A stretch of DNA of 53,008 bases from Pinguiococcus pyrenoidosus (GCA_019677205.1 JAAMXY010001285.1:1-53008), one strand, 5' to 3'; shown: positions 42,856-53,008, counted from the first letter of the stretch. Notes: generated from the sequence alone by a model not told the origin. Numbers and translations are program-made.

Positions 42856-45800
42856 CTACCCTTCCACGGCGTGAGGCGGATGCGACTGACGCCGCCAGAT
42901 GTGCCACAGCTTTGCGCTGCGATTCAGGTTGCGCCGCATGTCCCGGACGCTCTCCTGCTGCTGCTTCAGCGCCGTCTTCGACCGCGTAGCGGAGCCCGTG
43001 CTCCTGCGCCTTCGTCTTTTCTTTTTCGGCGACTTCACGTCCTTGAAGAAGACGCTCATCCGCTCGGCTTGGCTCTTGGCGTAAAGCGGCGGGGAAGGTG
43101 GACCCGGTGACTCCGACCGCACGGACGCGAGGTCGTCATGGGCAACGAAGTCCGCCATGGATTGCCGCCGATCCTGCAGAGTCAGGCAACGATGAGCCGC
43201 TGGCCAGCTAGAAGGGCTCTCAGGACTGTGGCGCTTACCCGCAAGTTCGCCATGGGATTCGCCATCACAAACTGGGACTTCTTCCGCGCGTATGGAGAGT
43301 GTACATTGATCTTGACCGGCGGCGAGAACGCATCGGGGGGAGCCGTCGAGGGCGGAGGAGGCACGTCGCCTTCCTCCACCGACTTCTCGCTGAACATGGA
43401 GCCCCTTGAGGAGACGGCAATCTGCAGGTCCGTGCTTTCGGCCATTCGCGTGGTCGACTTGGACCTCGCTGTCCGCTCCATGGTCAGCGACATGTTGCCA
43501 GTGTACGATCTGTCCGTCCTCGTGGGGGTGTTCTCGTACTCGTCCTTGTCCATCAAGGGCTCCTCCCGGATGTTCTGTATGCGCTCGGCGATCAGCGAGT
43601 GCGCCAGATTCCGGTTGATCACGATCACCCCGATAGTGCACTCCGCCTCCCGCAAGGCCTGCATCGCGTGCCAGCGATTAGAAGAACGCACTTCGGGATG
43701 CCTCCTCCCCGGGCTGCCTTCCCCCCTAGCGTCAACACCCCTTACTTACCTCGCTCGCAATCCCCGCAGCAACGAAACTCAGCGGCAGCTTCGGCGCTTG
43801 CTTCACCACCTTCCTGAAGCTCCCCTGCTTCCGCGGAAGCTCCTTGGAGGCGTCCCTCGTGCCCCGCAGCTTCTCAATCATCCGGCTTATCGATCCTTTC
43901 CGTCGGTGGGACTTGGTCTTGGGCGTCGGGCTGTCCACCGCGACGTTCTCCGTGGGCGTCCAAACCGTCGTATCCGTCACATTGGAGGTGCTGGACTCCA
44001 GCGGCCGGGAGCCCGTGGCGCTGAAGCGCTCCGTACTGGACAGGCGCGACTCCGACGCGCGCGCTTCCGACGAGCGAGACTTGAAGGCGAAGCTGAAGAA
44101 CGTCAGGGAGCGTCTGTGGACGCTGGACCTCCGCTGGCCGCTCAGTCTCCCGAATCTCCTGGACACCGGCGTCTCTTCGCCGATGCTGCTACTGCGGTTC
44201 GACCGGAAACCAAACAGGGCAAAGAAGGAGAACCGCTGGCTGCGGCTTCTTCTCGAGCCCGTGCTCTGTCGGTTAGTGCGGGTGGCAATCGACGTGTCAC
44301 GAGGCGTGTCCGCGGATCCCTCCACCCACGCGGAGTGCAAGGCGGTCTCGGGCCGTTCGCCCGACAGCATCTCGTCATCGTCCGCCTCCCATCGGACACC
44401 CAGGCCCTCGGTGGAGCTCGTTCGGCTCTTGTTGTGCTCTTCGTGGGAAGTTACGTCTATCGAGAGGGGAAGGCGCTTCTTCTTGGGGCCCGTGGAGATC
44501 ATATTGTTCGTGTTCGAGCATTCCTCCACCGTGTCGCGATCCGACTCGCAGTCCTTGGCCTCGCTCTTCCAAGCCATGGGCGTGGGCCCCGAGTCGACGG
44601 CATTGCCGTCGAGCTCGTCGGCGTCCCACACCAGGGTCTCGTGGGACTTGGCAGCCGAGATGGACGGCTCGTCCTTCTTGCCGGTGATGCTGAGCGCATA
44701 GTCGATGGACTCTTCCACGATCTCCTTCGCGGTGCTTGACGCCAACGACGGCGTCGCCGCATCCTCGCTCGCGTCCTGGTCATCCTTCCCAGCGGGGTCA
44801 GTGTAGGGAAGGTCGTCCTTTGAGCGACCCGCCAGGCTCTCGTCGCTCATCATCCTTGGCAGCGGCGGCACTTGCCAGGTGTCGCTGCCCATGGTGCGGC
44901 TCAGGACGATCGGGTCCTTGGGCGGCGGCGGCCTGGACTTGGACCGGTCTCTCGGCGAGTAGCTGCTCTTGCTCTCCTCCACCCCGCCGAACAGTTCGGT
45001 GGATTCCGCCGTCTTGTAGCCCGTGTACAGATCGGCGATGCTGATGTCGAGCACCGAGTCCCGGAGGTCCTCGTCCTCGGCGTTCTCGAGCTCCTGCGGA
45101 AGCGCCTCGGCGGTGGTGATCTTGTGCGAGGAGACGAACACCTCCTCGCCGTCCGTGTTCCTCGCCATGTGGGTGGTCTTCACGTGGACCTCGCCCTCCT
45201 CTTCTTCGCCGCTCTCGGTCGGGTCCACGCTCTCCAAGCTGGGCAGGCCGCCGTGCGCCAAGGGCTGGTCACGGCAGTCGTCGTACGCGTCGTCGTCGTC
45301 GCTTTCTCGGAAGGCGAGGCTGTCGTGGGCGCGGGAGCTTTCCTCGTCGGACATGCCCCCGCGGGCGCTTGCCTGGGTGTACATGATCGTGCTCGGTCTC
45401 CGGTAGCGGATCGGATCATCCTCGATGAGCCGCGAGACGGGCTCCGGGCCCTCCTCCGCCACATTCTTGTGGGCGAGCTTCAGCAGCTCTCGGAGGGTCT
45501 TGCACGGATGCGGCAAGGTGTTCCCGGGAACCAGGTCACCGAGCATCATGCTCACTTCTCGGTTCACGAAAGGGTGCCGGAGCAGCGAGTTGACCGAGGG
45601 TCGCTCCCGCGGGTCCTTCGCCAAGCACTTGGAGATGAAATCGTGGAACGCGGGGGTCCAGTCCCCATCCTCATCCAAGGTCGGCGCCGGGGACGAGGAG
45701 ATCAGGAACATCGCGCGCGACGGGTGCAGGTTGAAGCGCGGCGGTTCACCGTCCGCCATCTCGATGGCGGTGATGCCGACGCTCCATACGTCCGCCACCT

Positions 45801-46720
45801 CGTCGTAGCCGGACTCGTCTTCTTCGAGAATCTCGGGCGCCATCCAGTAGCTCGTGCCGATCACGGAGTTCCGGCGGACGTGCTTGGACCGCTGCTTGAG
45901 ACGGTGCCGGAGCCGGCCCAGGATGCCGAAGTCCGCAATGCGCACTTCGCCTTTCTGCGTGACCAGCAGGTTCGCTGCCTTGATGTCCCGATGTATAAAC
46001 TTCTTCCCGTGGATCACGTGCAGCCCGAGGAGCAGCTGGGCGCACACGGCGCGGATCTCCTGCTCCGTGAGGGTCATGCCGGTGTCGTTGATGATGTCCA
46101 GGATGGACCCCACGCACAGCTCCATGAGCAGCCACACCTTCTGGCTGAGGATGTGCACGCCACGGAATTGGACCACATGCTCCGACTGGCAGTCGGCGAG
46201 GGCCTCGATCTCCGCCGTCAGCACTTCGATCTCGACATCCTCGACGCGGAACATCTTCGCGGCGAACTCCACGCCCGCGGGCCCGGCCTTGGGTCGCACC
46301 CTGCAACCAAGAGACAACGGGTGAGGGCGGCGCATCATCCGTGGCTTGCTCGCCTTGGTGGTTTCTCGGCACTTCCGGCAGTTCCGGCAGTTCCAGCAAC
46401 TCCGGCAACTCCGGCAATTCCAGCAACTTTTCTTGTCAGTTGGCAAGAAGCGGCAGGCCAAGAGGCCACAGCGTGCTTCGTGCTTCCCTCGTTTCCTCGT
46501 CCGTCCGTTCGCTCGCGTCTCGGCGGGGCGGCTCCTCACCTGAACACGGCTCCGTGGGTCCCTTCTCCGAGAGCTTGCAGGACTTCGTAGTCCTCCTCCA
46601 GCTCCGTGAAGCGCACCCACGGCGGGAGCATGCTCACGCCGGCGACGCTGGCGCGAAACTTGGACGCCAATTTGCTCAGGTCCTACAATCGCAAAAGGCG
46701 AACAGCTTAGGATCACTTCG

Positions 46721-46770
<50 letters not shown>

Positions 46771-47158
46771 CTCCTTCTCCTTCTTCTTCTTCTTCTGCCC
46801 CGTCGTCGTCGTCTTCTTCTTCTTCTTCTTCTGCCCCGTCGTCTTCTTCTTCTGCACCCTCTGCCCCACCGCCCACACCCCCCACACCCCACCCCCAACC
46901 TTTCCTCTTTCCACCGCTTTGCGTTCCTTCCCGAGGTCTGTCTCTCACCTCATCGCCATCATCAGAGTCGGAGTCTTCCTCCATGGCGTGCTCGGCGTCT
47001 CCCAGCGAAGCGTAGAAGTCTTCGTATATATGCGGCAGCGCGAGATTCTTCAGCAGTTCGAAGCCGACCGGGCTGAGGTTGTGGTCGAGCGCCACTTGCT
47101 TCAGACTCCGCTCATTCCGGTCGTGCGGCTCCATCTTGCCCTCTCCTCGCTCGGACAT
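42856..47158 (-). CDS. STE20/germinal-centre-type serine/threonine kinase with long C-terminal tail
   Basis: Exons 47158-46949, 46682-46540, 46300-43750, 43658-43239 and 43173-42856 close to 1213 residues. Residues 1-70 are an acidic N-terminal extension. The kinase domain spans about 100-365: GEGTHGAVF, the ATP lysine in EFAAKMF, hinge LLMELCVGSILDI, KFIHRDIKAANLLV, RIADFGI, and GTSYWMAPEIL, which together with the C-helix and CLAKDPRERPSV are the signature of STE20 kinases (MST/GCK group). An insert in the activation segment (RLRHRLKQRSKHVRRN) is unusual. The remaining 850 residues are Ser/Thr/Asp/Glu-rich and disordered, with basic patches (SRRSRSQRFSFFALFGFRSN, RRRRRSTGSATRSK), probably phosphorylation and docking sites. 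A Hippo-type or MAP4K-type role is possible but unproven. Confidence 0.9.
46372..46427 (-). repeat. 9-bp repeat in kinase intron 2
   Basis: About six imperfect copies of TTCCGGCAG/TTCCAGCAA in the 239-nt second intron of the STE20-type kinase. Confidence 0.8.
46721..46857 (-). repeat. Compound trinucleotide repeat (CTG)16 plus (CTT)n in kinase intron 1
   Basis: 46721-46769 is 16 uninterrupted CTG units (CAG/AGC in the transcript). It is followed to 46857 by CTT/TTCTTC tracts (GAA in the transcript) broken by CTGCCCCGTCGTC. Everything lies within the 266-nt first intron. Confidence 0.92.
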
Positions 47159-48089
47159 GCTGGCGTTTGCGGTGGCGGGAGCAGCGCTTCGCCCCTCGCT
47201 TCGCCTGACAGACCGCCCGCCGCAGACGGGCTTGCTCAAGGCCGCGCTTCCGTCGTATCCTCGTGAAAGTGGTTCAAGTCGCTCGGCCTCGCCCTACTGC
47301 GTCGCAGTGAACGGAGATTTCGGCGTAAGAGGGCGCAGAACGAGGCGAAAGATGGCGCACAACGGCGACAAAGTGCGATTTCGCTGCTGCCCAATGGTAG
47401 CTATAGAACGTGAGATGAAAGAAGCAAACCAAAAAGTTGGGGCCGAAATTGTGGGTGATTGGGCTTCAAGTATTCTTCGGTGTTGAAAGCGGAGCGTTCC
47501 AGCTACGGCGTCGAGGACAGCTGGACTTCGGGGGCCAACGGAATCCATTCTCGGTTCCAAAAATGTCCTTGACTGACGCCATCACTCCGGGAGTTCGTTT
47601 TTGAATCTTGATCCGCTGTGTCTCGCGGGTCATAAGATCCTACGTTCTGATATTTCAAATAGACAATCATCTCCGATTCGGAGGCGCAGCCAATGAAGAA
47701 TGGAGAAGCGGAAGTTCTTCGTACTCTATTGGCCCTTGGAATTGTGGGTAGTTCAGCGTTGCATCTCTAATGGACGCAACCAAGGTGTCAACAAGAACGA
47801 ACGACGATTCCTCTGAATTCTCTCAATCGCGCCGCTGAATCTTCTGAATCTTGAAGAACGATGAAAAGAAAAAGTTGGGAAGATGGAGGGTACTCGTAAC
47901 TTGGGTAGGTATCAGGTACTACCACTGGTACCCCCTTGCGTGTCCACGCTTCTTGGCGTGCCCACACCATAGTGACCCTTTCGCTCGTCTCAAAAGTCCC
48001 AAGTCCTCCGAGAGAAGCCTCTGGCAACAAACGGCGCCATCGCTTCGTCAACGACAGCTTTTGTGCGTCTGTCCTGCCTGCATTGGATC
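47159..48089. promoter_or_regulatory. Divergent promoter region, STE20 kinase / RNase III-like gene
   Basis: Holds ATTGG/CCAAT motifs at 47458-47462, 47690-47694 and 47728-47732, in a moderately AT-rich stretch (47580-47700). Overlapping frames of up to 135 codons at 47079-47486 have no family features. No gene supported. Confidence 0.4.
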
Positions 48090-48755
48090 ATGGCAAGAGT
48101 GCTGGACTGGCGGGCGCTCAAAGAGCTCCGAAACGCACATGTTGCGACATCCATCGCCGTTTGCACTGGCGTGGGCTGTGCGTTGCTCGTCTTACGGCAG
48201 CTGCATCGAAGTCCAAATGACGACGTCATCGCCGAACTGCAGCAAAAGCTGGCGGAAAGTGAAGCCCTGGTCAGGAAGCAGCGCAGCGATCGCGAAGCTC
48301 TGATGAGATGGATCGATCACGAAGGCGGCGGAGTCCTGTGGAAAGGTCATCGCGAAGCGGAGATCAGGAGCCTTTTCCAACAACTGACGTCAGACGATCT
48401 GCAGCGGTACGGGTACCTTGGCGACTCGCTTCTCAATGTCTACCTTGACGGGCAGATCATGAAGGACAACCTCGCCGTCGGGGACAAGAACGACGCCCGG
48501 TCCAACGGGATCCTCGCACGAGTTCTTCGGCGGATCTGCGGAGAGGAGACGGAGAAGCTGCTGGCTCGCCTCCGCCCTGCTCAAAGAAACGATCCGGGGC
48601 AGTTGGGAGAGGAGTTTCAGGGAAATGTCGTGGAGAGTGTCATCGGCAAACATCGGCCGCTGCTGCTCATGAAAACGATCGTCCGCGAGTACGAAGAGAC
48701 GGTGAATGAAGGCAGCAGGAGGCCGCGTCGCGATCTGGGCAACACTTTGAACTAG
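48090..48755 (+). CDS. Membrane-anchored, degenerate RNase III-like protein
   Basis: Single exon, 221 residues. Residues 20-42 form one membrane helix (VATSIAVCTGVGCALLVLRQ), followed by a short coiled coil (IAELQQKLAESEALVRKQR). The C-terminal 130 residues follow RNase III order: RYGYLGDSLLNVYLDGQI corresponds to the signature ExLEFLGDAVL, then RSNGILARVLRRICGEE to the variable helix (usually SNxxLAxxA), and GEEFQGNVVESVIGK to the second acidic motif (usually DxxEAxIGA). The catalytic Glu of motif one appears replaced by Gly, while Asp of LGD and Glu of motif two remain, so activity is doubtful. Mini-III and ribosomal mL44-type proteins are the nearest ideas. The assignment rests on motif matching only. 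Confidence 0.6.
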   Translation: MARVLDWRALKELRNAHVATSIAVCTGVGCALLVLRQLHRSPNDDVIAELQQKLAESEALVRKQRSDREALMRWIDHEGGGVLWKGHREAEIRSLFQQLTSDDLQRYGYLGDSLLNVYLDGQIMKDNLAVGDKNDARSNGILARVLRRICGEETEKLLARLRPAQRNDPGQLGEEFQGNVVESVIGKHRPLLLMKTIVREYEETVNEGSRRPRRDLGNTLN

Positions 48756-49238
48756 CTTTCATGGAAGCCACGACGGCGTCTGCAGCGCCTGCGGCAACGC
48801 CGGCTTCCACGCTCGAAGAAGCTTCATTCCAAAGCCGCGGGGCGTAGATTTCTCTCCCCCACGAGAGCTTCTCGGAATGCTGCCGCGTGGCGTGGATGGT
48901 GTGGAGCTACGTGCCGACCAGAGAGTGGGACAACGGGAGGGGAAGGTTTCCAAACAGAAATCTTTATAGATACCTGTGGCGCTTCGGCTCTGCCCTCCCG
49001 TCTAGCTTTCTCGCTCAGGACAAAGACAGCGCTCGGCATCTCAAGCTATGCTGAACTCTTCAACTCCCACGGACAGGAGAGTAAGCAGATCACTCCCGTT
49101 TTCTTTGTAGACTAAAGGACTGGTGTACGCTTCGCAACGAACGTGTTGGACTCAGGCTCAAACCTGACTCAGCAACGACTCGCTGCTGAGTCTGCCTGCT
49201 TTTTTGACACCCTTTGAAGAAGATTCGCTGGGCCTCCC
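48756..49238. other. Intergenic between convergent genes
   Basis: No supported gene. 49150-49200 contains an imperfect inverted arrangement of GACTCAG/CTGAGTC around TCAGCAACGACTCGCTGCTGA, possibly a hairpin in the 3' flank. Confidence 0.4.
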
Positions 49239-50238
49239 TCACCAGTAGCACTCGGTGTCCACGATTGGAAGATACTCGCCAAGGAGACAAGCGACGTCGG
49301 TAGCCATCATGCACTCGAAGCCCGTGGCAGCGATTGTGCCAGGGCAGCAGAGTGCCGCGCCTCCCGGGTTGAGGTCACACTTGCAGCCGCCGCACACTCC
49401 ACAGCCAGCGTCGCAGCAGACGGTTTCGTCCGCGTTCGTGATGCCCTCAACGCAGAGCTCAAAGACAGTCGGAGCTCCGGATGGCTCACCTGTGAAGGGC
49501 ATCCCGCCACGGTCCGCGATGGTGAAGTCATCGAAGGCGAAGCTGGCGTAGTGTGTGGGGGGGAAGAGGGAGGGGGGAAGGTGAAGGGGGAAATTCTTAG
49601 GAGATGTCCACCCACCGTCACGAAGAACAGCGACTTGAAGCTTACCGGTCACGCATTCCCTCGGAGTTGGTGAAGTTCACCCTGATGAAAGGCTCGACGA
49701 GATCGATGTAGGCGAAGTATAGGACGCCACCGCTGGGGCCGTCCACTTCGTGCGGAATCGGAATCGAGCAGCTGGTCCCGTCGGTACGCACAGCCGTGAA
49801 AGTGAGGATTCCCTGCACGTCGCCGATATCCACGCCGTAGAAGCCAAACGAGCTGACTGCCGCCGAGAACTCGATGGAGAAGTCGTCATCTGTGCTGAAG
49901 TAGGTGGTGGGACTGATGGCGTACTGGCCATTGACCGGCGGGTCCTGGCGGGTCTCTCCGCCGGTCAACGACGCAGTAACGGTCGACCCCGGGAAGAGCA
50001 GCACGGGCGAAGTGTCACCGGCGCCCAGCGACTCGAGCGTCTCTGTGGAGGGCGAGCTCAGGGACATGAAGTAAGCGTCTCTTGCGCCGTCCGCGTTCGG
50101 CGTGGCCGGCAGTGGAAGCACATCGTTTTTGGTGTCATCGGGGTTGCGATCCTCTCCGAAGAAAGTCGCGCCTCCGCACGGCAGCGACGCAGCGGCGCCG
50201 TTGACGAGCACGGCAAGGATCGCTAGGGCGGTCAGCAT
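49239..50238 (-). CDS. Secreted beta-sandwich, Cys-rich protein, PEP-CTERM-like in style
   Basis: Exons 50238-49646 and 49542-49239 give 298 residues. A signal peptide (LTALAILAVLVNGAAAS) is followed by an acidic, Asn/Asp-rich mature protein. Residues 115-210 resemble the beta-sandwich of bacterial exported proteins with a PEP-CTERM tail: SFGFYGVDIGDVQGILTFTA, GVLYFAYIDLVEPFIRVNF, and across the intron RFAFDDFTIAD, where the FDD-F-TIAD ending is typical. The last 90 residues are different: about 13 Cys in CCDAGCGVCGGCKCDLNPGG and following sequence, which would be disulfide-bonded outside the cell. No membrane anchor is seen. Likely a cell-surface or extracellular protein; function unknown. 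Confidence 0.8.
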
Positions 50239-51145
50239 CTTCGGATTCGGGGTCTGCAGTGCGAACGACGGCGGAAAGCGCGGCGGCCACGGGCGCTGCT
50301 GGGGCGGAGAGGTGTCCGGGTCTTCTTGCACGGGCGAAGATCATGTGAAGGTGTCGTGCTGGCCTGAACAACCGGGGAATAGCAGAACAGGGAACCCTTG
50401 ACGGGTTGGGATTCGTCGAAGGTCATGTTCTCTAAACCTTTCCTCCAATCATGCGTGTGCAGAGTCGCTGGTCAGATGGTCAGCAACAAACAGTCTTTCA
50501 GTCTCAGAATTGCATACCATCGCATTACTGTTGTTGTGAGATTTCCTCTTTTCAGCGCCAACGCCGAAGCGTGGGAAAGGAAAGGGCGCCACCCACAGCC
50601 TCGGTGTTCATTGAGCAAGCCCGATAGTGGCGCCCGATAGTGGCGCCCAGAGCCATAGGGACCTTGCGCCGTGCTTGGTTCAGCGACGTCCGCCAGCTTG
50701 CCACCACCCGTGGCTTGGACCCTCTTTCGGAAACATATACAGCACCGAAGGGGCAAGGGCATGATCTGTCGGAGGTGTGAGGTGCAGGGCGCAAAACCAA
50801 AGAATAAGTCAACACGACAGTTCATTGACAGTGCTCACGTCTGCAACGTCGCTGCTGCAGACGCCGCTTTCTACAACCCAGCGGCGACAGCAACCTCGTA
50901 CGCAACCAGGGACACGCCTCACTCAGGGTCTACCACTCCTCAATTCTGCACCCCACAGTATCCACTCCTTGTTAGCCAAACCCGTAGAAAGCCACGTTGT
51001 GCAACGTCGACCCAGGAGATGGCAGAGGACCCTCGCAACCCTTTGCCGCCGCCGCTGCGCATTCCCCCCAACCCCAACCCCAACCCCACCCAACACACAC
51101 ACATTACACTCCACTGACTCGATCCCTCACAGCTGCGCCGGCGTG
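50239..51145. other. Intergenic; no gene seen
   Basis: Promoter of the secreted-protein gene and 3' flank of the next. Contains a duplicated CCCGATAGTGGCG (50619-50648) and a (CCCCAA)n tract at 51065-51090. Overlapping frames up to 192 codons on the plus strand (50777-51355) show no motif and run into the next gene's coding strand, so they are not called. Confidence 0.45.
51065..51090. repeat. Short (CCCCAA)n tract
   Basis: Four units of CCCCAA (last one CCCCAC) followed by an AC-rich run (ACACACACATTACAC). It resembles C4A2 telomere-type repeats but is too short to be a telomere. Confidence 0.75.
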
Positions 51146-52300
51146 CTAGCAGATGATCGGGTTTGCTCCAACAAACAGTGTCCCCGACGAGTCGAGGCGC
51201 CCGAGAAGATCGTGGGGACAGCGCTCGATTCTCGTCAGCTTGAGCAGGCTCATGACCCGATCCAGATCTTCCTCGCGCACGGGCAGGCCATAGGTCAAGC
51301 CGGAGAACCTTTCGGGGCACAGCACCACGGGCAACTCGGCAGTAGAATGCTTTAATCCGCACTGGGCCTGCACAGCCCATTCCGTCGCTCCCTCCTCGAC
51401 GAGGTCCAGAAAATCGCGGACGGTGAGCTGCTCCAGTGCGTAGGATTCCATCCCGTCCGTGAGCAGCACGTGGATGGACCTGGTGGAAGAGTCATCATAT
51501 CGCATGGCCAGGTTGCAGAGATTGTCGTACGCATCCTTGCGCTCCATGTGCTCCGCGGCCCTGGCTGCGTTCACAGGCCCGTACGCGTCTCGCTCCCGAC
51601 AGTCCATCTCGACGTAGGTCCCAATCCGGAAGTGGTCCTCCTTGAGCTCGGCCCGCGTCGCCTCGACGAGGCCCTTGAAGGTGAACGTGGGGTCCTCCAT
51701 GCTCTGCGTGCACCTGATGGCAATCCTCGTGGCCAAGGCCTCGAAGCACAGGCCGGCATCCAGCAAGGGCTGCGACTCGCTGGCGCGGTGGTCGTCGGCG
51801 TCCCGGAGAAGCTTGCGTACCAGCTGCAAGGTGGCCTGTGGCGTTGTCACCGTTGCTTGGAACGCCTCCGTTATTGCGGAGAAGACGCTGCTGCCGTCGA
51901 GAGCACGCCAGTATTTCCGTTGCGTCCGGATGTCCCGCCGAATGCGACCCTGGGCCGTCATCCTCTTCATGGACGTGTCTGCCCCGATCAGCTTGTAGAG
52001 GATCAGCAGCTGGGCCTGGCCGCTGAGGTCCGCTTCTCGGAAGGCCTTGCTGAGCACGATTGAAATGTCGTTGGCGTATTTCGGCTTGAGGCGGACAGAT
52101 CCGCTCAGCGCTAGGTTGAGGATCTCCAGAAACTCGTGCTCGCGGTCGCTGGCGTCGCTCACTTTGAAGACCTGCACGTCGTCGCCCTCGATCTTAAGGA
52201 CGCAGTCGGTGAACGCGAAGGAGTCCACCTTCTGCACCAGGAGGCGCTCGCCGACGTCCGTCGAGAGGAGCTCCGCTGCTTCCCGTTGTTGCTCGTTCAT
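51146..52300 (-). CDS. Unknown protein, alpha/beta, single exon
   Basis: 384 residues from ATG 52300 (MNEQQREAAELLSTDVGERL). The frame is open upstream to 52552, but that part looks like leader sequence. Codon use and length support a real gene. It is rich in helices and regularly spaced charged residues: FLEILNLALSGSVRLKPKYA, SGQAQLLILYKLIGADTSMK, TLQLVRKLLRDADDHRASES. The C-terminal half has mixed strands and helices, with MESYALEQLTVRDFLDLVEE and LLGRLDSSGTLFVGANPIIC. No membrane segment, signal peptide or catalytic motif was seen. I do not recognise the family. Confidence 0.75.
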   Translation of the reverse strand: MNEQQREAAELLSTDVGERLLVQKVDSFAFTDCVLKIEGDDVQVFKVSDASDREHEFLEILNLALSGSVRLKPKYANDISIVLSKAFREADLSGQAQLLILYKLIGADTSMKRMTAQGRIRRDIRTQRKYWRALDGSSVFSAITEAFQATVTTPQATLQLVRKLLRDADDHRASESQPLLDAGLCFEALATRIAIRCTQSMEDPTFTFKGLVEATRAELKEDHFRIGTYVEMDCRERDAYGPVNAARAAEHMERKDAYDNLCNLAMRYDDSSTRSIHVLLTDGMESYALEQLTVRDFLDLVEEGATEWAVQAQCGLKHSTAELPVVLCPERFSGLTYGLPVREEDLDRVMSLLKLTRIERCPHDLLGRLDSSGTLFVGANPIIC

Positions 52301-53008
52301 GTTGCCGAGTGCTGCTGTCCAAGTCTCGGAAACGTGCAGAGGACGCGGAAGATGCTTCAAAGTGAGGGAGAAGAGAAGCCTGTGGTTGGGGCTCGCCGGG
52401 CGCCCGTCGTACTGTATCTGAGGGGTCTGCCAGTCCCTCGACGACGTTAAAACAGAAACCAGGGGCCTGCAAAGAACGGCCAAAAATGAAAATTCCAGAA
52501 TCTCGCTAAAACATGCGCGAGTTTGAAAGTTGGAAAAGGCCCAGAAAGCCAATGGTTGGCTCTTGAGAACGTGCCGACTCTTTGGAGTTCGGCGGAAGGC
52601 GCTGCCTATATTGAACTATCGGCTTCCGGATCCCATAACCAATCAAGTTCAGAAAGCCTCGGTCCTTCTTCATTTGCTCCCTTCTCCGACAATTGCATAG
52701 GTCCATTTTCGATGTCGACGGTTTCGGGAGCGCGCTTGGGACAGACGGATTGTGTTGCGTTCGTTCATTTTTTGAATTTAACTTTTTATTTTTAACAGGG
52801 GGTCCCGTTAACCAGAAACCTGTTGACGAGTATACGAATTCCCATTCGCCAATATTCCGGCGGAGAAACGGAGACGTAAAGGTATTATCGGATAGATCAA
52901 TAGCGTAGCAGTATAAACGCGAAAAATGGGCTTAATACTGCTGAGAACCAATCATAATACTGCAGAGCTGACTTTTCGAATACTGGCCAACGGACACGCA
53001 GACGTGGC
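52301..53008. promoter_or_regulatory. Upstream region of the last gene, AT-rich, with CCAAT motifs
   Basis: CCAAT motifs at 52549-52553, 52639-52643 and 52948-52952 and an AT-rich block at 52768-52800 match the other promoter regions here. No gene is supported up to the window end. Confidence 0.45.

Noticed and set aside
44872-46590. 572-codon plus-strand frame opposite the STE20 kinase
   Set aside because: Antisense shadow; the minus frame has the complete kinase motif set.
46676-46914. Poly-Glu/Ser/Gln protein ends read through the CAG/GAA repeats
   Set aside because: This is intron 1 of the kinase: GTGAGAG donor and TTGTAG acceptor give a clean phase-0 junction into the kinase N-lobe.
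1-53008. Biosynthetic cluster, defence island, CRISPR or mobile element
   Set aside because: Neighbouring genes are unrelated housekeeping and signalling genes in divergent/convergent order; no transposase, integrase, terminal repeats or spacer array was seen.

Overview
This is nuclear DNA from a eukaryote. Almost every gene is split by short spliceosomal introns (44-266 nt, GT-AG with one GC-AG). There is a split tRNA gene with its own TATA-like element and T-run, and the genes encode eukaryotic machinery: Polycomb H3K27 methyltransferase, oligosaccharyltransferase, exosome nuclease, JAMM protease, STE20 kinase. The organism is most likely an alga with a complex, red-derived plastid. Three genes (PsbM at 19442, a repeat protein at 21711, an unknown protein at 24676) start with a signal peptide followed by Phe at or near the predicted cleavage site, the hallmark of bipartite plastid targeting. 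The partial Gly/Ser-repeat protein at the left edge and the general gene style remind me of cryptophytes such as Guillardia; that assignment is an inference.

Layout. 2-727: 3' end of a Gly/Ser-repeat protein (+). 1416-4185 (-): transporter with a Sec14/CRAL-TRIO domain in its central loop. 4689-7360 (+): E(z). 7465-9019 (-): ABHD17-like hydrolase. 10039-11426 (-): ankyrin protein. 11796-18091 (-): very large PWWP-like/RAMA/JAMM protein. 19442-19866 (+): PsbM. 20730-21612 (+): METTL21-like methyltransferase. 21711-24143 (-): helicase-associated-repeat protein. 24676-25793 (+): unknown plastid protein. 26262-28272 (-): protein kinase. 29619-32138 (+): leucine-rich-repeat protein. 32646-33867 (+): FAM228-like protein. 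34156-35294 (-): OST3/6. 35804-39182 (+): Rrp6-like nuclease with a C-terminal membrane anchor. 39596-40409 (-): small coiled-coil protein. 40817-40920 (+): tRNA-Ile(UAU). 41048-42438 (+): J-domain protein, interrupted by 65 Ns. 42856-47158 (-): STE20-type kinase. 48090-48755 (+): membrane-anchored RNase III-like protein. 49239-50238 (-): secreted protein. 51146-52300 (-): unknown.

Organisation. Genes are tightly packed, mostly as alternating divergent and convergent pairs. Convergent stop codons lie as close as 98-105 bp, while several divergent promoters share an intergenic region of about 0.5-1.4 kb. Most of these carry an AT-rich block in otherwise GC-rich DNA plus CCAAT/ATTGG motifs, so a shared bidirectional promoter architecture is likely. 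No mobile element, CRISPR array, rRNA or operon was seen. The genes do not form one pathway; what they share is chromatin control (E(z), JAMM protein), signalling (two kinases, ankyrin, LRR), plastid proteins, and RNA or protein processing.

Exon models were built by hand by matching splice sites, reading frame and family motifs. Where all phases close and the motif is restored across the junction, confidence is high; unresolved junctions are stated.
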